Shown here: piece by piece, positions 36,725 through 45,223 of the stretch
Layout: each line of letters starts with the position of its first letter
How positions within the stretch are numbered: position 1 is the stretch's first letter
Source of the DNA: Pantoea rodasii
Lineage (GTDB): Bacteria > Pseudomonadota > Gammaproteobacteria > Enterobacterales > Enterobacteriaceae
Assembly (NCBI RefSeq): GCF_002095465.1
Contig: NZ_MLFP01000004.1
Coordinates: 327,315 to 391,314, forward strand
DNA length: 64,000 bases
Direction: 5' to 3'
The notes under the pieces: model-generated
What the model was told of the DNA's origin: nothing
Databases searched by the model: none
Seen by the model: only the letters and a program-made list of their open reading frames with translations
Translations under genes and position numbers: made by a program

Positions 36725-37675
36725 ATGCAGCCACACAACCGTGGATTACTGGCGGTCGATAAACAAGGGAATCGGGTACTGTTTCTCGATCCCGACACCT
36801 TTGCCGTGCAGCAGGAGCTGAATGCGTTTCCGCCGCGTCCGCATGAGTTGCTGATGCTGCCCGAACTTGAGAAAGCGTATGTGCCGATTTACGGTGACGG
36901 CATTCACGGGGATAACCCGCACCCAGGTCACAAAGTGGCCGTCATCGATTTGCGCTTGCGGCAGATCAGCGGATTTATAGATTTATCGCCTTTGCAGTCG
37001 CCGCACAGTGGGCAATTGGGGCGCGATGGGAAAGTGTATCTGTGCTGTGAAAACAGCGCGGCCGTCGCAGTTATCGATCCGCAGAGCGATCGGGTAGAGA
37101 AAATCATTAAGCTGCCATCGCACAATGCCCATCGTCTGACGCTCTCCCCCAGCGGGCGTAAGTTGTTTACCGAAAACGAAGAGGACGCCAGCATTACGGT
37201 AGTGGATTTATGCGAGACAGAAGGGCGCATCATCGACAACATTTTGCTGCCCGGACCCATTTCAGGGATCGCGGCTTCTCCTAAGCATCCCTATCTGGTG
37301 GCAAGTGCTGCAGATGCGCCGTTACTGTATGTGGTCGATCGCCAAAGTCATCGCGTTCGCCAGCGCATTAAATTACCGGCTCACCAACAGCCGTGCCAGG
37401 TCGTGCGCTTCAGCGCCAACGGTGAGCGTTTGGTGGCGATTGGCGATCAGGAACCGCTGATCACGCTGTTTGACGATCTGCTCAATCCATTAGGTGACAT
37501 TCAGGTGGGCAATAAGCCAATGGATGGCTGTTTCAGCGCAGACAACCACACGCTGTTAATCGCCAACGAAGGCGATGGTTCGCTGAGTGTGATTGATTTA
37601 CAGCAGATGAAGGTGATTGCCACGCCGACGGCGGGAACGGGCTGTGAAGTGCTGAGCTATTTCCATCTCAAATAA
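36725..37675 (+). CDS. YncE-like seven-bladed beta-propeller protein, apparently cytoplasmic
   Basis: A 316-residue WD40/YVTN-type propeller. Repeating blade signatures include NRGLLAVDKQGNRVLFLDPD, HKVAVIDLRLRQISGFIDL, AAVAVIDPQSDRVEKIIKLP, RLTLSPSGRKLFTENEED, and DGSLSVIDLQQMKVIATP. E. coli YncE has a signal peptide, but this protein starts directly with the propeller and has none, so it should stay in the cytoplasm. The role is unknown; such propellers bind DNA, peptides or lactones. The strong Shine-Dalgarno suggests high translation. It converges on the phosphatase gene with an 8-base overlap. Confidence 0.82.
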   Translation: MQPHNRGLLAVDKQGNRVLFLDPDTFAVQQELNAFPPRPHELLMLPELEKAYVPIYGDGIHGDNPHPGHKVAVIDLRLRQISGFIDLSPLQSPHSGQLGRDGKVYLCCENSAAVAVIDPQSDRVEKIIKLPSHNAHRLTLSPSGRKLFTENEEDASITVVDLCETEGRIIDNILLPGPISGIAASPKHPYLVASAADAPLLYVVDRQSHRVRQRIKLPAHQQPCQVVRFSANGERLVAIGDQEPLITLFDDLLNPLGDIQVGNKPMDGCFSADNHTLLIANEGDGSLSVIDLQQMKVIATPTAGTGCEVLSYFHLK

Positions 37676-38222
37676 ACGGTCGGTGGTAAATCGCACTGCT
37701 CCAGTGGCGGCTGCTGGCATGTTTTTCTGCCTGCCAGCCGCGTTTACGCAGTTCACGGGCAATTAACTTGTTCATGATGCCGTGGCCAACCAGCAATACC
37801 GTTCCCTGTTTGGATAATGCCACCAGCTTGTCTGCTGCCTGGCGTGCACGTTGACGCGCATGTGTTACCGATTCGACATGTCCGGCATAGCCGCATAACC
37901 ACAGCAGACGCAGCAGCGCGAGCCAGACGGTGAGGGGCAAATGCAGCCGTTCAAACGGCAGCATGGGCATGGCGACTTCACTAAACACCTCATCCACGTC
38001 ATGCGGTTGCAAACCCAGGCGCGCCAGCGACGAACGAGCACGCGGCAGCGGGCTGGAGGCAATCACGCTAGCCTCGCGGGCAATCGCCATACTGCGCGGC
38101 GGCGGCGAGTCGCAGATAGCGGCCAAATCGTAACCTTCACACCAGTCGGCCAGCGCTTGCGCCGAAAAGCGTCCGCTCACTGGATGGTCAGGTTTGCCAT
38201 GTCGCATGAGGATGATAGTCAT
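37668..38222 (-). CDS. Histidine phosphatase (phosphoglycerate mutase-like) family protein
   Basis: A 184-residue single-domain histidine phosphatase. The phospho-acceptor motif LMRHGKPDH is at residues 6-14 and the second catalytic histidine lies in VLLVGHGIMNKLIARE. SPLPRARSS supplies a phosphate-binding arginine. It resembles SixA/CobC-size enzymes but has no cobalamin or PTS context. It is alone and convergent with the propeller gene. Confidence 0.86.
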   Translation of the reverse strand: MTIILMRHGKPDHPVSGRFSAQALADWCEGYDLAAICDSPPPRSMAIAREASVIASSPLPRARSSLARLGLQPHDVDEVFSEVAMPMLPFERLHLPLTVWLALLRLLWLCGYAGHVESVTHARQRARQAADKLVALSKQGTVLLVGHGIMNKLIARELRKRGWQAEKHASSRHWSSAIYHRPFI

Positions 38223-38804
38223 AAGCGTCCTGAGTCATTTTTATCCAGTGTAATGCAGGTGGTAGCCGAACGGCATGTGCGGCAGGGATTTAAGAATAAT
38301 TCGCAATTGTCATCAAAGCTTAACTGATTTGTGCGAAAAAAAAACGCGATGAAGAATCAGCCGCCACTCAGCTAATGATAAGCAATAATCGTTAATTTCA
38401 GGGTGTTCAACGATTATTTGCCTGCGCGCATTAGATGTAATGTCATGAATTAACGCCATTTTTGTCTTTTAATCTCGAACTATAGTGAAGATAAATTAAT
38501 TGTTTTCACTTTTATCACTTGATTTATCTACGCGCGTAGATAGACTGTATCCACAGTGATAGCTCGCGGTGCCGAAGACAACGTTGGCCTTGAGATGACC
38601 CAGTTACATTTGCCTTGCTAATGCGATCGATGGAAAAAACATCGGCGAGAAAAGGCGGATGAGTGAATTCCAACACCAGGGAGTTCTTTTACTTTCATCC
38701 AGGTTTGCCTACTGAACGTCGTCACCGGGGTGTTTCGCTTGTTGCATGGAAACCGTCCCACGGAAGGGCGTTTGCTGTTTTCACCTATTTTCAGGGAAAG
38801 GGTT
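38223..38804. other. Long control region upstream of the MFS/LacI/nucleoside-hydrolase cluster
   Basis: About 580 bases without a gene. The middle (38330-38520) is AT-rich. It contains the 18-bp perfect palindrome annotated separately. The MFS gene start at 38805 has AGGGAAAGGG just upstream; the frame is open for 25 more codons, but those have no family similarity. Confidence 0.6.
38525..38542. promoter_or_regulatory. 18-bp perfect palindrome, candidate LacI-family operator
   Basis: TATCTACGCGCGTAGATA is self-complementary with a central CG, the hallmark of LacI/GalR-family operators. It lies 263 bases upstream of the first gene of a cluster that encodes a LacI-family regulator. Confidence 0.55.
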
Positions 38805-40199
38805 ATGACGGTACATGAATCCGTTTCGCAACAAACCTCACTGAGTTCCTCTTCAGCTGCCGATGCGCGGCTGGAAACTCCCTCTGGCCGCAAAGATTTC
38901 TGGCGCGCCACCTTCTCCTGTTGGCTGGGCACGGCAATGGAGTACGCGGATTTCGCGCTCTATGGTCTGGCTGCGGGGATTATTTTTGGCGATGTTTTCT
39001 TCCCTAATGCCACACCCACCATGGCGCTGCTTTCCAGTTTCGCCACCTGGTCGGTGGGCTTTATTGCCCGTCCGATAGGCGCACTGCTGTTTGGCTGGAT
39101 TGGCGATCGCAAAGGCCGCAAAACGGTGATGATCGCCACTATCATCCTGATGGGCGCATCCACCACATTAATTGGTTTGATTCCCTCCTATGCCACCATT
39201 GGCGTTTGGGCACCGGCTTGTCTGGTATTACTGCGCTTTAGCCAGGGGCTGGGTGCGGGCGCTGAGCTTTCTGGCGGCACCGTGATGTTGGGTGAATATG
39301 CACCCGTTGAGCGTCGTGGTCTGGTCTCTTCTGTCATTGCTTTGGGTTCTAACAGCGGCACGCTGATTGCCTCGTTGGTGTGGCTGGCAGTGATTCAAAT
39401 GGATAAAGAGAGTTTGCTCGCCTGGGGTTGGCGTATTCCGTTCCTCAGCAGTGTGCTGATTGCGGTGGTGGCTTTGTGGCTGCGTCGTCATCTGCGTGAA
39501 ACGCCGGTGTTTGAACGCCAGCAGGCAGAACTGCAGGCCGAACGGCAGGTCACTCTGCAGCAGGCTGCAGTCGAGGTGGATACCCGCGGTTTCTGGCAGC
39601 GCAGTCGTGCTTTCTTGACCATGGTGGGTCTGCGCATCGGCGAAAACGGCCCATCCTATTTAGCTCAGGGCTTTATCGTCGGTTACGTCGCCAAAGTACT
39701 GATGCTGGATAAATCGGTACCGACCAAAGCGGTATTCATCGCCTCGTTACTCGGTTTCCTGATCATTCCTTTTGCCGGCTGGTTATCAGACCGGTTCGGT
39801 CGGCGCATCACCTATCGCGGCTTTTGCCTGCTGCTGATGATCTACGCCTGGCCGGCCTTTAGCCTGATGGACAGCCGCGATCCGGCGATTGTAATCAGCG
39901 TGATGGTGGTCGGCATGGCCCTGGCTTCGCTGGGCATCTTTGGTGTTCAGGCGGCCTGGGGCGTGGAGATGTTTGGTGTCAAACACCGTTACACCAAAAT
40001 GGCGGTGGCGAAAGAGTTGGGGTCTATTCTTTCGGGTGGTACAGCACCTTTAGTGGCAGCGGCATTGTTGTCGTTCACCGGACACTGGTGGGCAATAGCC
40101 GTCTACTTCTCGGCAATGGCGACCATCGGTTTCCTCACGACGTTTGTGGCACCGGAAACGCGTGGACGCGATCTGAATCTGCCGGAAGATGCGATCTGA
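38805..40199 (+). CDS. MFS transporter, metabolite:H+ symporter (MHS/ShiA-ProP-like) family
   Basis: A 464-residue inner-membrane transporter with 12 predicted helices. A soluble N-terminus is followed by FSCWLGTAMEYADFALYGL. The loop 2-3 signature GWIGDRKGRKTVMI, RFSQGLGAGAELSGGTVMLGEYAP, and the second-half signature GWLSDRFGRRITYR place it in the metabolite:H+ symporter group (relatives carry shikimate, proline/betaine, dicarboxylates). The start at 38805 is chosen for AGGGAAAGGG. It is followed by the LacI regulator and a nucleoside hydrolase, so nucleosides or related compounds are possible substrates by context only. Confidence 0.88.
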   Translation: MTVHESVSQQTSLSSSSAADARLETPSGRKDFWRATFSCWLGTAMEYADFALYGLAAGIIFGDVFFPNATPTMALLSSFATWSVGFIARPIGALLFGWIGDRKGRKTVMIATIILMGASTTLIGLIPSYATIGVWAPACLVLLRFSQGLGAGAELSGGTVMLGEYAPVERRGLVSSVIALGSNSGTLIASLVWLAVIQMDKESLLAWGWRIPFLSSVLIAVVALWLRRHLRETPVFERQQAELQAERQVTLQQAAVEVDTRGFWQRSRAFLTMVGLRIGENGPSYLAQGFIVGYVAKVLMLDKSVPTKAVFIASLLGFLIIPFAGWLSDRFGRRITYRGFCLLLMIYAWPAFSLMDSRDPAIVISVMVVGMALASLGIFGVQAAWGVEMFGVKHRYTKMAVAKELGSILSGGTAPLVAAALLSFTGHWWAIAVYFSAMATIGFLTTFVAPETRGRDLNLPEDAI

Positions 40200-40228
40200 C
40201 ACGCATGCAAAGGTGAATGAAATATTGC

Positions 40229-40251
40229 TTAGGCCGGATATTCCGGCCTAA
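40229..40251 (+). terminator. Strong hairpin between the MFS gene and the LacI gene
   Basis: TTAGGCCGG and CCGGCCTAA form a perfect 9-bp stem around ATATT, 30 bases after the MFS stop. No T-run follows on the plus strand. It may stabilise the 3' end of the MFS mRNA or reduce read-through into the regulator gene. Confidence 0.55.
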
Positions 40252-40276
40252 GGCATTTGATGCAGAGGCAAGAGCA

Positions 40277-41299
40277 TTGGCGAAATCCCCAACTGGAAAT
40301 GTGACACGCAGTGATGTGGCAAAAGCCGCTGGCACCTCAGTGGCGGTGGTGAGCTACGTGATTAATAACGGTCCGCGCCCGGTGGCAGAAGCCACCCGCC
40401 AGCGCGTGCTGGAGGCGATCAAGCATACGGGCTATCGGCCAAATGCGGTGGCGCGTGCATTAGCTTCCGGCAGCACCAAAACCTTTGGTCTGGTGGTGCC
40501 GAATATCAGTAACCCGTTCGTGGCTTCCATGGCGCATGTGCTGCTGCAGGAGTCGCTGGATCACGGTCACGTCATGCTGCTGGGCGATGCCGGAGACGAT
40601 CGTAAACGCGAGCTGGAGCTGATTCAGGGCCTGTTGAATCGTCAGGTCGATGGCCTGTTTTACAACAGCGTTGACCGCCATCCTTACATTGATGTGATTC
40701 AGGCCAGCGGAACCCCGTTTGTGATGCTGGATCGTGTGGAGCCGCGTCCCGGCGTCAGTATGTTGCGGGTGAACGAGCGCGAGGCATCACGACAGGTCAC
40801 AGCGCATCTGCTCAGCCACGGTTATCAGCAAGTTGGCATGATCAGCGGTCCGCTGGAGATGCTCAACGCGCAGGATCGTATTGAAGGCTGGCGCGATGCC
40901 ATGGCAGAACAAGGCCTGCAGGTCGATGAGGCGCTGATTTTCCCGGCCAGCTACACGCGGCAGGGCGGTTATGACGCTGCCAAACGTATGGTTGCCAGCG
41001 GACGCGTACCGCGCGCGCTGTTTACCAGTAATGAAGGCCAGGCGATTGGCTGCATCCGCGCGCTTTCTGAGCACGGTTTACGGGTACCGCAGGATGTCGC
41101 GCTGGTGTGTTTTAACGGAACCGATCAGTCCGCCTTCCACGTGCCCACGCTGACCACTGCACGCCAGCCATTGCGCGAAATGGCACGCAGCGCCATCGCC
41201 ATGCTGAAAAATTGGGATGGCGAGGCAAAACTCGCGGAGTTTCCTCACCATCTTGAGATCGGTGAGTCCTGCGGTTGCCCGCTTATTCAACATAAATAA
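40277..41299 (+). CDS. LacI family transcriptional regulator
   Basis: A 340-residue LacI-type repressor. The helix-turn-helix and hinge read TRSDVAKAAGTSVAVVSYVINNGPRPV and RPNAVARALASGSTKTFGLVVPNI, followed by the periplasmic-binding-protein-like effector domain (ELIQGLLNRQVDGLFY, VALVCFNGTDQ). I use a TTG start at 40277 with GAGG eight bases upstream. An ATG at 40217 would put the 40229-40251 hairpin inside the coding sequence and add 20 residues unlike any LacI N-terminus. It lies between the transporter and the hydrolase and probably controls both from the palindrome at 38525. Confidence 0.87.
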   Translation: MAKSPTGNVTRSDVAKAAGTSVAVVSYVINNGPRPVAEATRQRVLEAIKHTGYRPNAVARALASGSTKTFGLVVPNISNPFVASMAHVLLQESLDHGHVMLLGDAGDDRKRELELIQGLLNRQVDGLFYNSVDRHPYIDVIQASGTPFVMLDRVEPRPGVSMLRVNEREASRQVTAHLLSHGYQQVGMISGPLEMLNAQDRIEGWRDAMAEQGLQVDEALIFPASYTRQGGYDAAKRMVASGRVPRALFTSNEGQAIGCIRALSEHGLRVPQDVALVCFNGTDQSAFHVPTLTTARQPLREMARSAIAMLKNWDGEAKLAEFPHHLEIGESCGCPLIQHK

Positions 41300-41311
41300 A
41301 CCTATAAGACG

Positions 41312-42295
41312 ATGAAAAGACTGATTATTGATTGTGATCCGGGGAATGGAATAGCGGGTGCGAACACCGATGACGGCCTGGCGCTGGCACTGGCGTTGGC
41401 GTCACCGTCGTTATCGGTTGAACTGATTACCACCGTGACGGGCAATACGCCGAGCGCGGTGGGCGCCCAGGTCGCCAAAGATTTACTCAAGCGATTGGGA
41501 CTCAACATTCCGGTGGTGCAGGGCGCGTTGCAGGCGCTACGTGAAGATCCCGCCCCCTGGCGCGCGCGCCTGGATGGTGTCAAGGACGCGGCGTTGGGTG
41601 AGCTATGGCGAGGGGTGCGTAAACCGCAGCTGATTGCCGCGGATGGCAATGATGCCGCAGGCGTGATGGGCCAGTTGATTTGCGACAATCCCGGTGAGTT
41701 TACCCTGGTGGCCATTGGTCCGCTGACCAATGTGGCGCTGGCGCTGCAGCGTTATCCACAGATGGCCGAATCGGTAGCAGAGATTGTGATCATGGGCGGG
41801 GTCTTCGCGCTGGATGATTACATTAAGGATACCAACTTTGGTCTTGATCCCGAGGCTGCGCATCAAGTGCTGCATAGCGGCGCGACCATTACGCTGGTGC
41901 CGATGGATGCCACCACGCAGACGTTGATGACCCATCAGGATCTTAATCGTCTTACCGCTAACGATCATCCGTTGCCGCAGTTTGTGCGCGAAACGCTGCG
42001 CCCGTGGATTGACTACTCGATTCGGACTCGTCATTTGCCGGGCTGCTGGATCCATGATGCGCTGGTGATCGCCTGGTTGCTGAATCAGCGCGTGGCCGAT
42101 GGCGTAGATTACTTTGTTGATATCGAACTGCGTGCAGGAGCCACACGCGGCAAGAGCTGGCGCTACCGTTCGCCACTGCGTTTGGACATTGGCGTGCCGG
42201 AGCATTCCGGGGCGCTGGTGCATGTGATGCACAGCGTTAACAATCCGCTGCTGCTGGAGATGATTGAGAAGGCGTTTAATCAGCTACAACGCTGA
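41312..42295 (+). CDS. Nucleoside hydrolase (inosine-uridine-preferring family)
   Basis: A 327-residue nucleoside hydrolase that would split ribonucleosides into base and ribose. The calcium-binding N-terminal motif is present in an extended form, DCDPGNGIAGANTDDGLAL, with about six residues between the first and second acidic pair compared with DxDPGxDD in RihA/B/C. VAIGPLTNVALAL, VIMGGVF and NFGLDPEAAHQVL match the family, and WIHDALVIAW supplies the C-terminal histidine-aspartate. It begins 12 bases after the LacI gene, so it is co-transcribed. Confidence 0.88.
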   Translation: MKRLIIDCDPGNGIAGANTDDGLALALALASPSLSVELITTVTGNTPSAVGAQVAKDLLKRLGLNIPVVQGALQALREDPAPWRARLDGVKDAALGELWRGVRKPQLIAADGNDAAGVMGQLICDNPGEFTLVAIGPLTNVALALQRYPQMAESVAEIVIMGGVFALDDYIKDTNFGLDPEAAHQVLHSGATITLVPMDATTQTLMTHQDLNRLTANDHPLPQFVRETLRPWIDYSIRTRHLPGCWIHDALVIAWLLNQRVADGVDYFVDIELRAGATRGKSWRYRSPLRLDIGVPEHSGALVHVMHSVNNPLLLEMIEKAFNQLQR

Positions 42296-42368
42296 TTGCC
42301 GATGACTGCGTGCGGCGTATGTTGTCGCACCGGTTGTTCTGCAATGCCGCTTTTATCCTGGCCTGACA

Positions 42369-42396
42369 CATTGCACTGTTGCCCTGCAGTGCAATG
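42369..42396. terminator. Inverted repeat after the nucleoside hydrolase gene
   Basis: CATTGCACTG and CAGTGCAATG are perfect 10-bp arms around an eight-base loop, 74 bases after the stop codon. There is no T-run, so it could be either an mRNA 3' hairpin or an operator for the next MFS gene. Confidence 0.5.
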
Positions 42397-42569
42397 ACAT
42401 GCTTCCTTACACCGCGAATCACTCCCTGACAATTCCCCGCCGCCGCCCACCTTTCTGACATGCTATATACAAATAGTTAACACAATAATAACCAGCGAAA
42501 TCATTCGCCGGATAACGTTCCAATAAATTCTGGTCAATGAACCGGAAGCTAATCAGACAGGATACCCCT

Positions 42570-43790
42570 ATGTTCAACTGGACTGCGACCCAGCGAAACG
42601 TGGCATTTGCCAGTTTCGCCAGCTGGACGCTGGATGCGTTCGACTTCTTTATTCTGGTGTTTGTACTCAGCGATCTTGCCCAGTATTTCAACACCAGCGT
42701 CTCCGATATTTCCATTGCCATCATGCTCACGCTGGCGGTGCGACCGATTGGTGCATTGATCTTTGGTCGTCTGGCCGAAAAATATGGTCGACGTCCGATT
42801 TTAATGCTCAATATTGTGATGTTCTCGCTGTTTGAACTGCTCTCGGCGTGGTCACCGACCTTCACGGCGTTCCTCGCTTTCCGCGTGATTTACGGCGTGG
42901 CGATGGGCGGTATCTGGGGTGTTGCCTCGTCTTTGGCACTGGAAACCATCCCGGATCGCTCGCGCGGTCTGATGTCCGGCATCTTCCAGGCGGGTTATCC
43001 GTGTGGCTATCTGTTGGCATCCATTGTGTTTGGGTTGTTTTTCTCGGCGATTGGCTGGCGAGGCATGTTCTTAATTGGCGCACTGCCGATTCTGCTGCTG
43101 CCGTTTATTTATTTCAAAGTGCCAGAGTCACCGGTTTGGCTGGCGGCGCGTGAGCGCAAAGAGAGCACTGCACTCTTACCGATTATTCGCCAACACTGGA
43201 AAATTTGTATTTATATGGTGTTGCTGATGGCGTGCTTTAACTTCTTCAGTCATGGCACACAGGATCTCTATCCCACCTTCCTGAAAGTGCAACACCAGTT
43301 TGATCCGCATACGGTGAGCATTATCGCCATCAGCTATAACATTGCGGCGATGCTGGGCGGAATTACCTTTGGTGCGCTGTCAGAACGTATTGGCCGCAAA
43401 AAAGCCATTATGCTCGCGTCCTTCCTCGCGCTGCCGGTACTGCCGCTGTGGGCGTTTTCCAGCGGAACCTGGATGATTGGCATTGGCGCGTTTCTGATGC
43501 AGTTTATGGTGCAGGGCGCATGGGGTGTGGTACCGACTTATCTCACCGAGCTGGTGCCTTCCAATGCGCGCGCCGTGCTGCCCGGATTTGTATATCAATT
43601 AGGTAATCTGCTTGCCTCGGTCAATGCCACCTTGCAGTCACGCATTGCCGAGGCGCACGGCGGCAACTATGGCCTCGGAATGGCGATCGTTGCCGGCACG
43701 GTAGCGGTGTTGATTTGCGTGTTTGTTGCCTTCGGACGAGAGACGCGCGGCATCGAGATATCCGGTGCGGTGGCGCGCGAACCGCGTTAG
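42570..43790 (+). CDS. MFS transporter (sialate/organic-acid symporter-like)
   Basis: A 406-residue 12-helix MFS transporter. ASWTLDAFDFFILVFVL at helix 1, RPIGALIFGRLAEKYGRRPILM after helix 2, IPDRSRGLMSGIFQAGYPCGYLLAS, SHGTQDLYPTFLK and FGALSERIGRKKAIM fit the group containing NanT and lactate/sialate permeases. I choose the ATG at 42570 (AGGA eight bases upstream) over an ATG 33 bases earlier. A 274-base gap with an inverted repeat separates it from the hydrolase, so it may have its own promoter. It overlaps the convergent YbaK-family gene by 4 bases. Confidence 0.87.
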   Translation: MFNWTATQRNVAFASFASWTLDAFDFFILVFVLSDLAQYFNTSVSDISIAIMLTLAVRPIGALIFGRLAEKYGRRPILMLNIVMFSLFELLSAWSPTFTAFLAFRVIYGVAMGGIWGVASSLALETIPDRSRGLMSGIFQAGYPCGYLLASIVFGLFFSAIGWRGMFLIGALPILLLPFIYFKVPESPVWLAARERKESTALLPIIRQHWKICIYMVLLMACFNFFSHGTQDLYPTFLKVQHQFDPHTVSIIAISYNIAAMLGGITFGALSERIGRKKAIMLASFLALPVLPLWAFSSGTWMIGIGAFLMQFMVQGAWGVVPTYLTELVPSNARAVLPGFVYQLGNLLASVNATLQSRIAEAHGGNYGLGMAIVAGTVAVLICVFVAFGRETRGIEISGAVAREPR

Positions 43791-44251
43791 ATCGCCTCGC
43801 AGACGTCGACCCATTTCGCCGCAGTCAATTCAGCCATACGCTGCGGCGAAATGCGCACGGCGCTGTGAATTGAGCCCGCAGCGGGCAGGACTTCATCAAA
43901 ATTGCGCAGCGTCACATCGCAATAGACGGTCAGCGGATTTTCTAACCCGAACGGGCAGACGCCGCCTACCGGATGCCCGGTCCAGTTCACCACCTCATCG
44001 ACACTTAACATGCGTGCCTTGGCGCCGAGCGCGGCTTTCAGCTTACGGTTGTCGAGGCGGGCATCTCCGCGCGTGACGATCAGCACAATCGCGTCTTTCA
44101 CTTTCAGCGACAGGGTTTTGGCGATTTGTCCCGGCGCCACGCCATGTACGCGTGCGGCCAGTTCAACAGTGGCGGTGCTCTCCGGCATCTCGATGATGTC
44201 GATATCCGGTGCATGTTCGGCAAAGAAGTGCCGTACCGACTCCAGGCTCAT
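43787..44251 (-). CDS. YbaK/EbsC-family aminoacyl-tRNA deacylase
   Basis: A 154-residue single-domain protein of the YbaK/ProX editing family, which hydrolyses misacylated tRNAs such as Cys- or Ala-tRNA(Pro). TLSLKVKDAIVLIVTRGDARLDNRKLK contains the conserved lysine region and HPVGGVCPFGL the GxxxP loop; AGSIHSAVRISPQRMAELT ends the domain. It is a free-standing trans-editing factor rather than part of ProRS. The substrate is not decided by sequence. Confidence 0.88.
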   Translation of the reverse strand: MSLESVRHFFAEHAPDIDIIEMPESTATVELAARVHGVAPGQIAKTLSLKVKDAIVLIVTRGDARLDNRKLKAALGAKARMLSVDEVVNWTGHPVGGVCPFGLENPLTVYCDVTLRNFDEVLPAAGSIHSAVRISPQRMAELTAAKWVDVCEAI

Positions 44252-44346
44252 TTTTTTCTCCGGTAAAAACAGAGCCTAAAAGCTGCCACAAGGGCGGAAA
44301 AGTGTAAACGGGATAAAAAGAGAATCTGTAACAGAATGCGCGCAGG

Positions 44347-45141
44347 TTAAACCACTTTTAACGTGCAGTTACCGCAGCGTTCAACATCCGGGATGCGATA
44401 GCGCTGGCAGCAGCTGCGGCGTTCCATCTTGCCATTACGCGGGATCATGGTGCGGTAGAGTGGATTATCACTGCCATCCAGCAGCGTTTGGCTATAGAAC
44501 AGCGCCAGTTCCAGTTGCGATACCACCGGCTCTGCTAACTGGTTTTTTAATTCGCCCAGGAACCAGTAAAACGAGAATCCCATGTTGTTCCAGATGAGCC
44601 TGGCATTGATATCACCGTGCTGCGCCATGCCGTTGACGGCGGGGATCAGGCATTGCTGAATCAGGCGATCAATTCGCTGTTGTGCGCCGAGGTAACGCGC
44701 TTCGTCATCTTCCTGCACATCAATCCAGAACGCGCAAGGATGGCCGTTCTCATGGAACTCGACGTGAATCAGATGCGGGGCGCATTTCAGCGCGCGCGGT
44801 TCCTGCAATAGCGCCAGCATCAACGGCGGTAACAGTAAGCCAAAATACCATTGCGCCCACAGTGATTGCAGTGGCTTGGCTTCCGGCTGGACATCGGTGT
44901 GGTTACGATAGAGATAATCGCTGTAGCGTTGCGTCAGACGGCGATAGTGTACAGGTGTAGACCAATCTGCCAGCGTTAACGTGCCTGCTGGCGCGGCCTG
45001 GCCGAGTTTGACGTTGTCCAGCATATAACTGCGTTGCTCGCGCATCAGATCTTCCAGCGCGCTCGCTAAACTGCGGTCGCTCTGCATAAAGATCAGGGGA
45101 TGTTCGCTGAAGCGATGATCCTGACGCGTGATGATCGGCAT
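44347..45141 (-). CDS. fhuF: Siderophore-iron reductase FhuF
   Basis: A 264-residue cytoplasmic 2Fe-2S protein that reduces ferric hydroxamate siderophores after uptake. The cluster ligands are the C-terminal C244-C245-x10-C256-x2-C259 (SCCQRYRIPDVERCGNCTL). The body has FHENGHPCAFWIDVQ and NNMGFSFYWFLGEL as in E. coli FhuF. A Fur box lies about 30 bases upstream. The position upstream of yjjZ-leuQPV-rsmC is the same as in E. coli. Confidence 0.95.
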   Translation of the reverse strand: MPIITRQDHRFSEHPLIFMQSDRSLASALEDLMREQRSYMLDNVKLGQAAPAGTLTLADWSTPVHYRRLTQRYSDYLYRNHTDVQPEAKPLQSLWAQWYFGLLLPPLMLALLQEPRALKCAPHLIHVEFHENGHPCAFWIDVQEDDEARYLGAQQRIDRLIQQCLIPAVNGMAQHGDINARLIWNNMGFSFYWFLGELKNQLAEPVVSQLELALFYSQTLLDGSDNPLYRTMIPRNGKMERRSCCQRYRIPDVERCGNCTLKVV

Positions 45142-45172
45142 GCCGGTCCTGAGTGTAAACGGGAATCGTGAG

Positions 45173-45191
45173 GCAAATGATAATCGTTACC
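45173..45191. promoter_or_regulatory. Fur box upstream of fhuF
   Basis: GCAAATGATAATCGTTACC matches the Fur consensus GATAATGATAATCATTATC at 13 of 19 positions, including the central GATAATC core. It is placed correctly to repress fhuF when iron is plentiful. Confidence 0.8.
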
Positions 45192-45223
45192 GACAATACG
45201 TACAAGATGCCATCAACATGGCA

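Noticed and set aside
40217..40276. ATG-initiated longer version of the LacI regulator
   Set aside because: It would include a perfect hairpin in the coding region, has ribosome-binding spacing that is too short, and adds residues not seen in the family.
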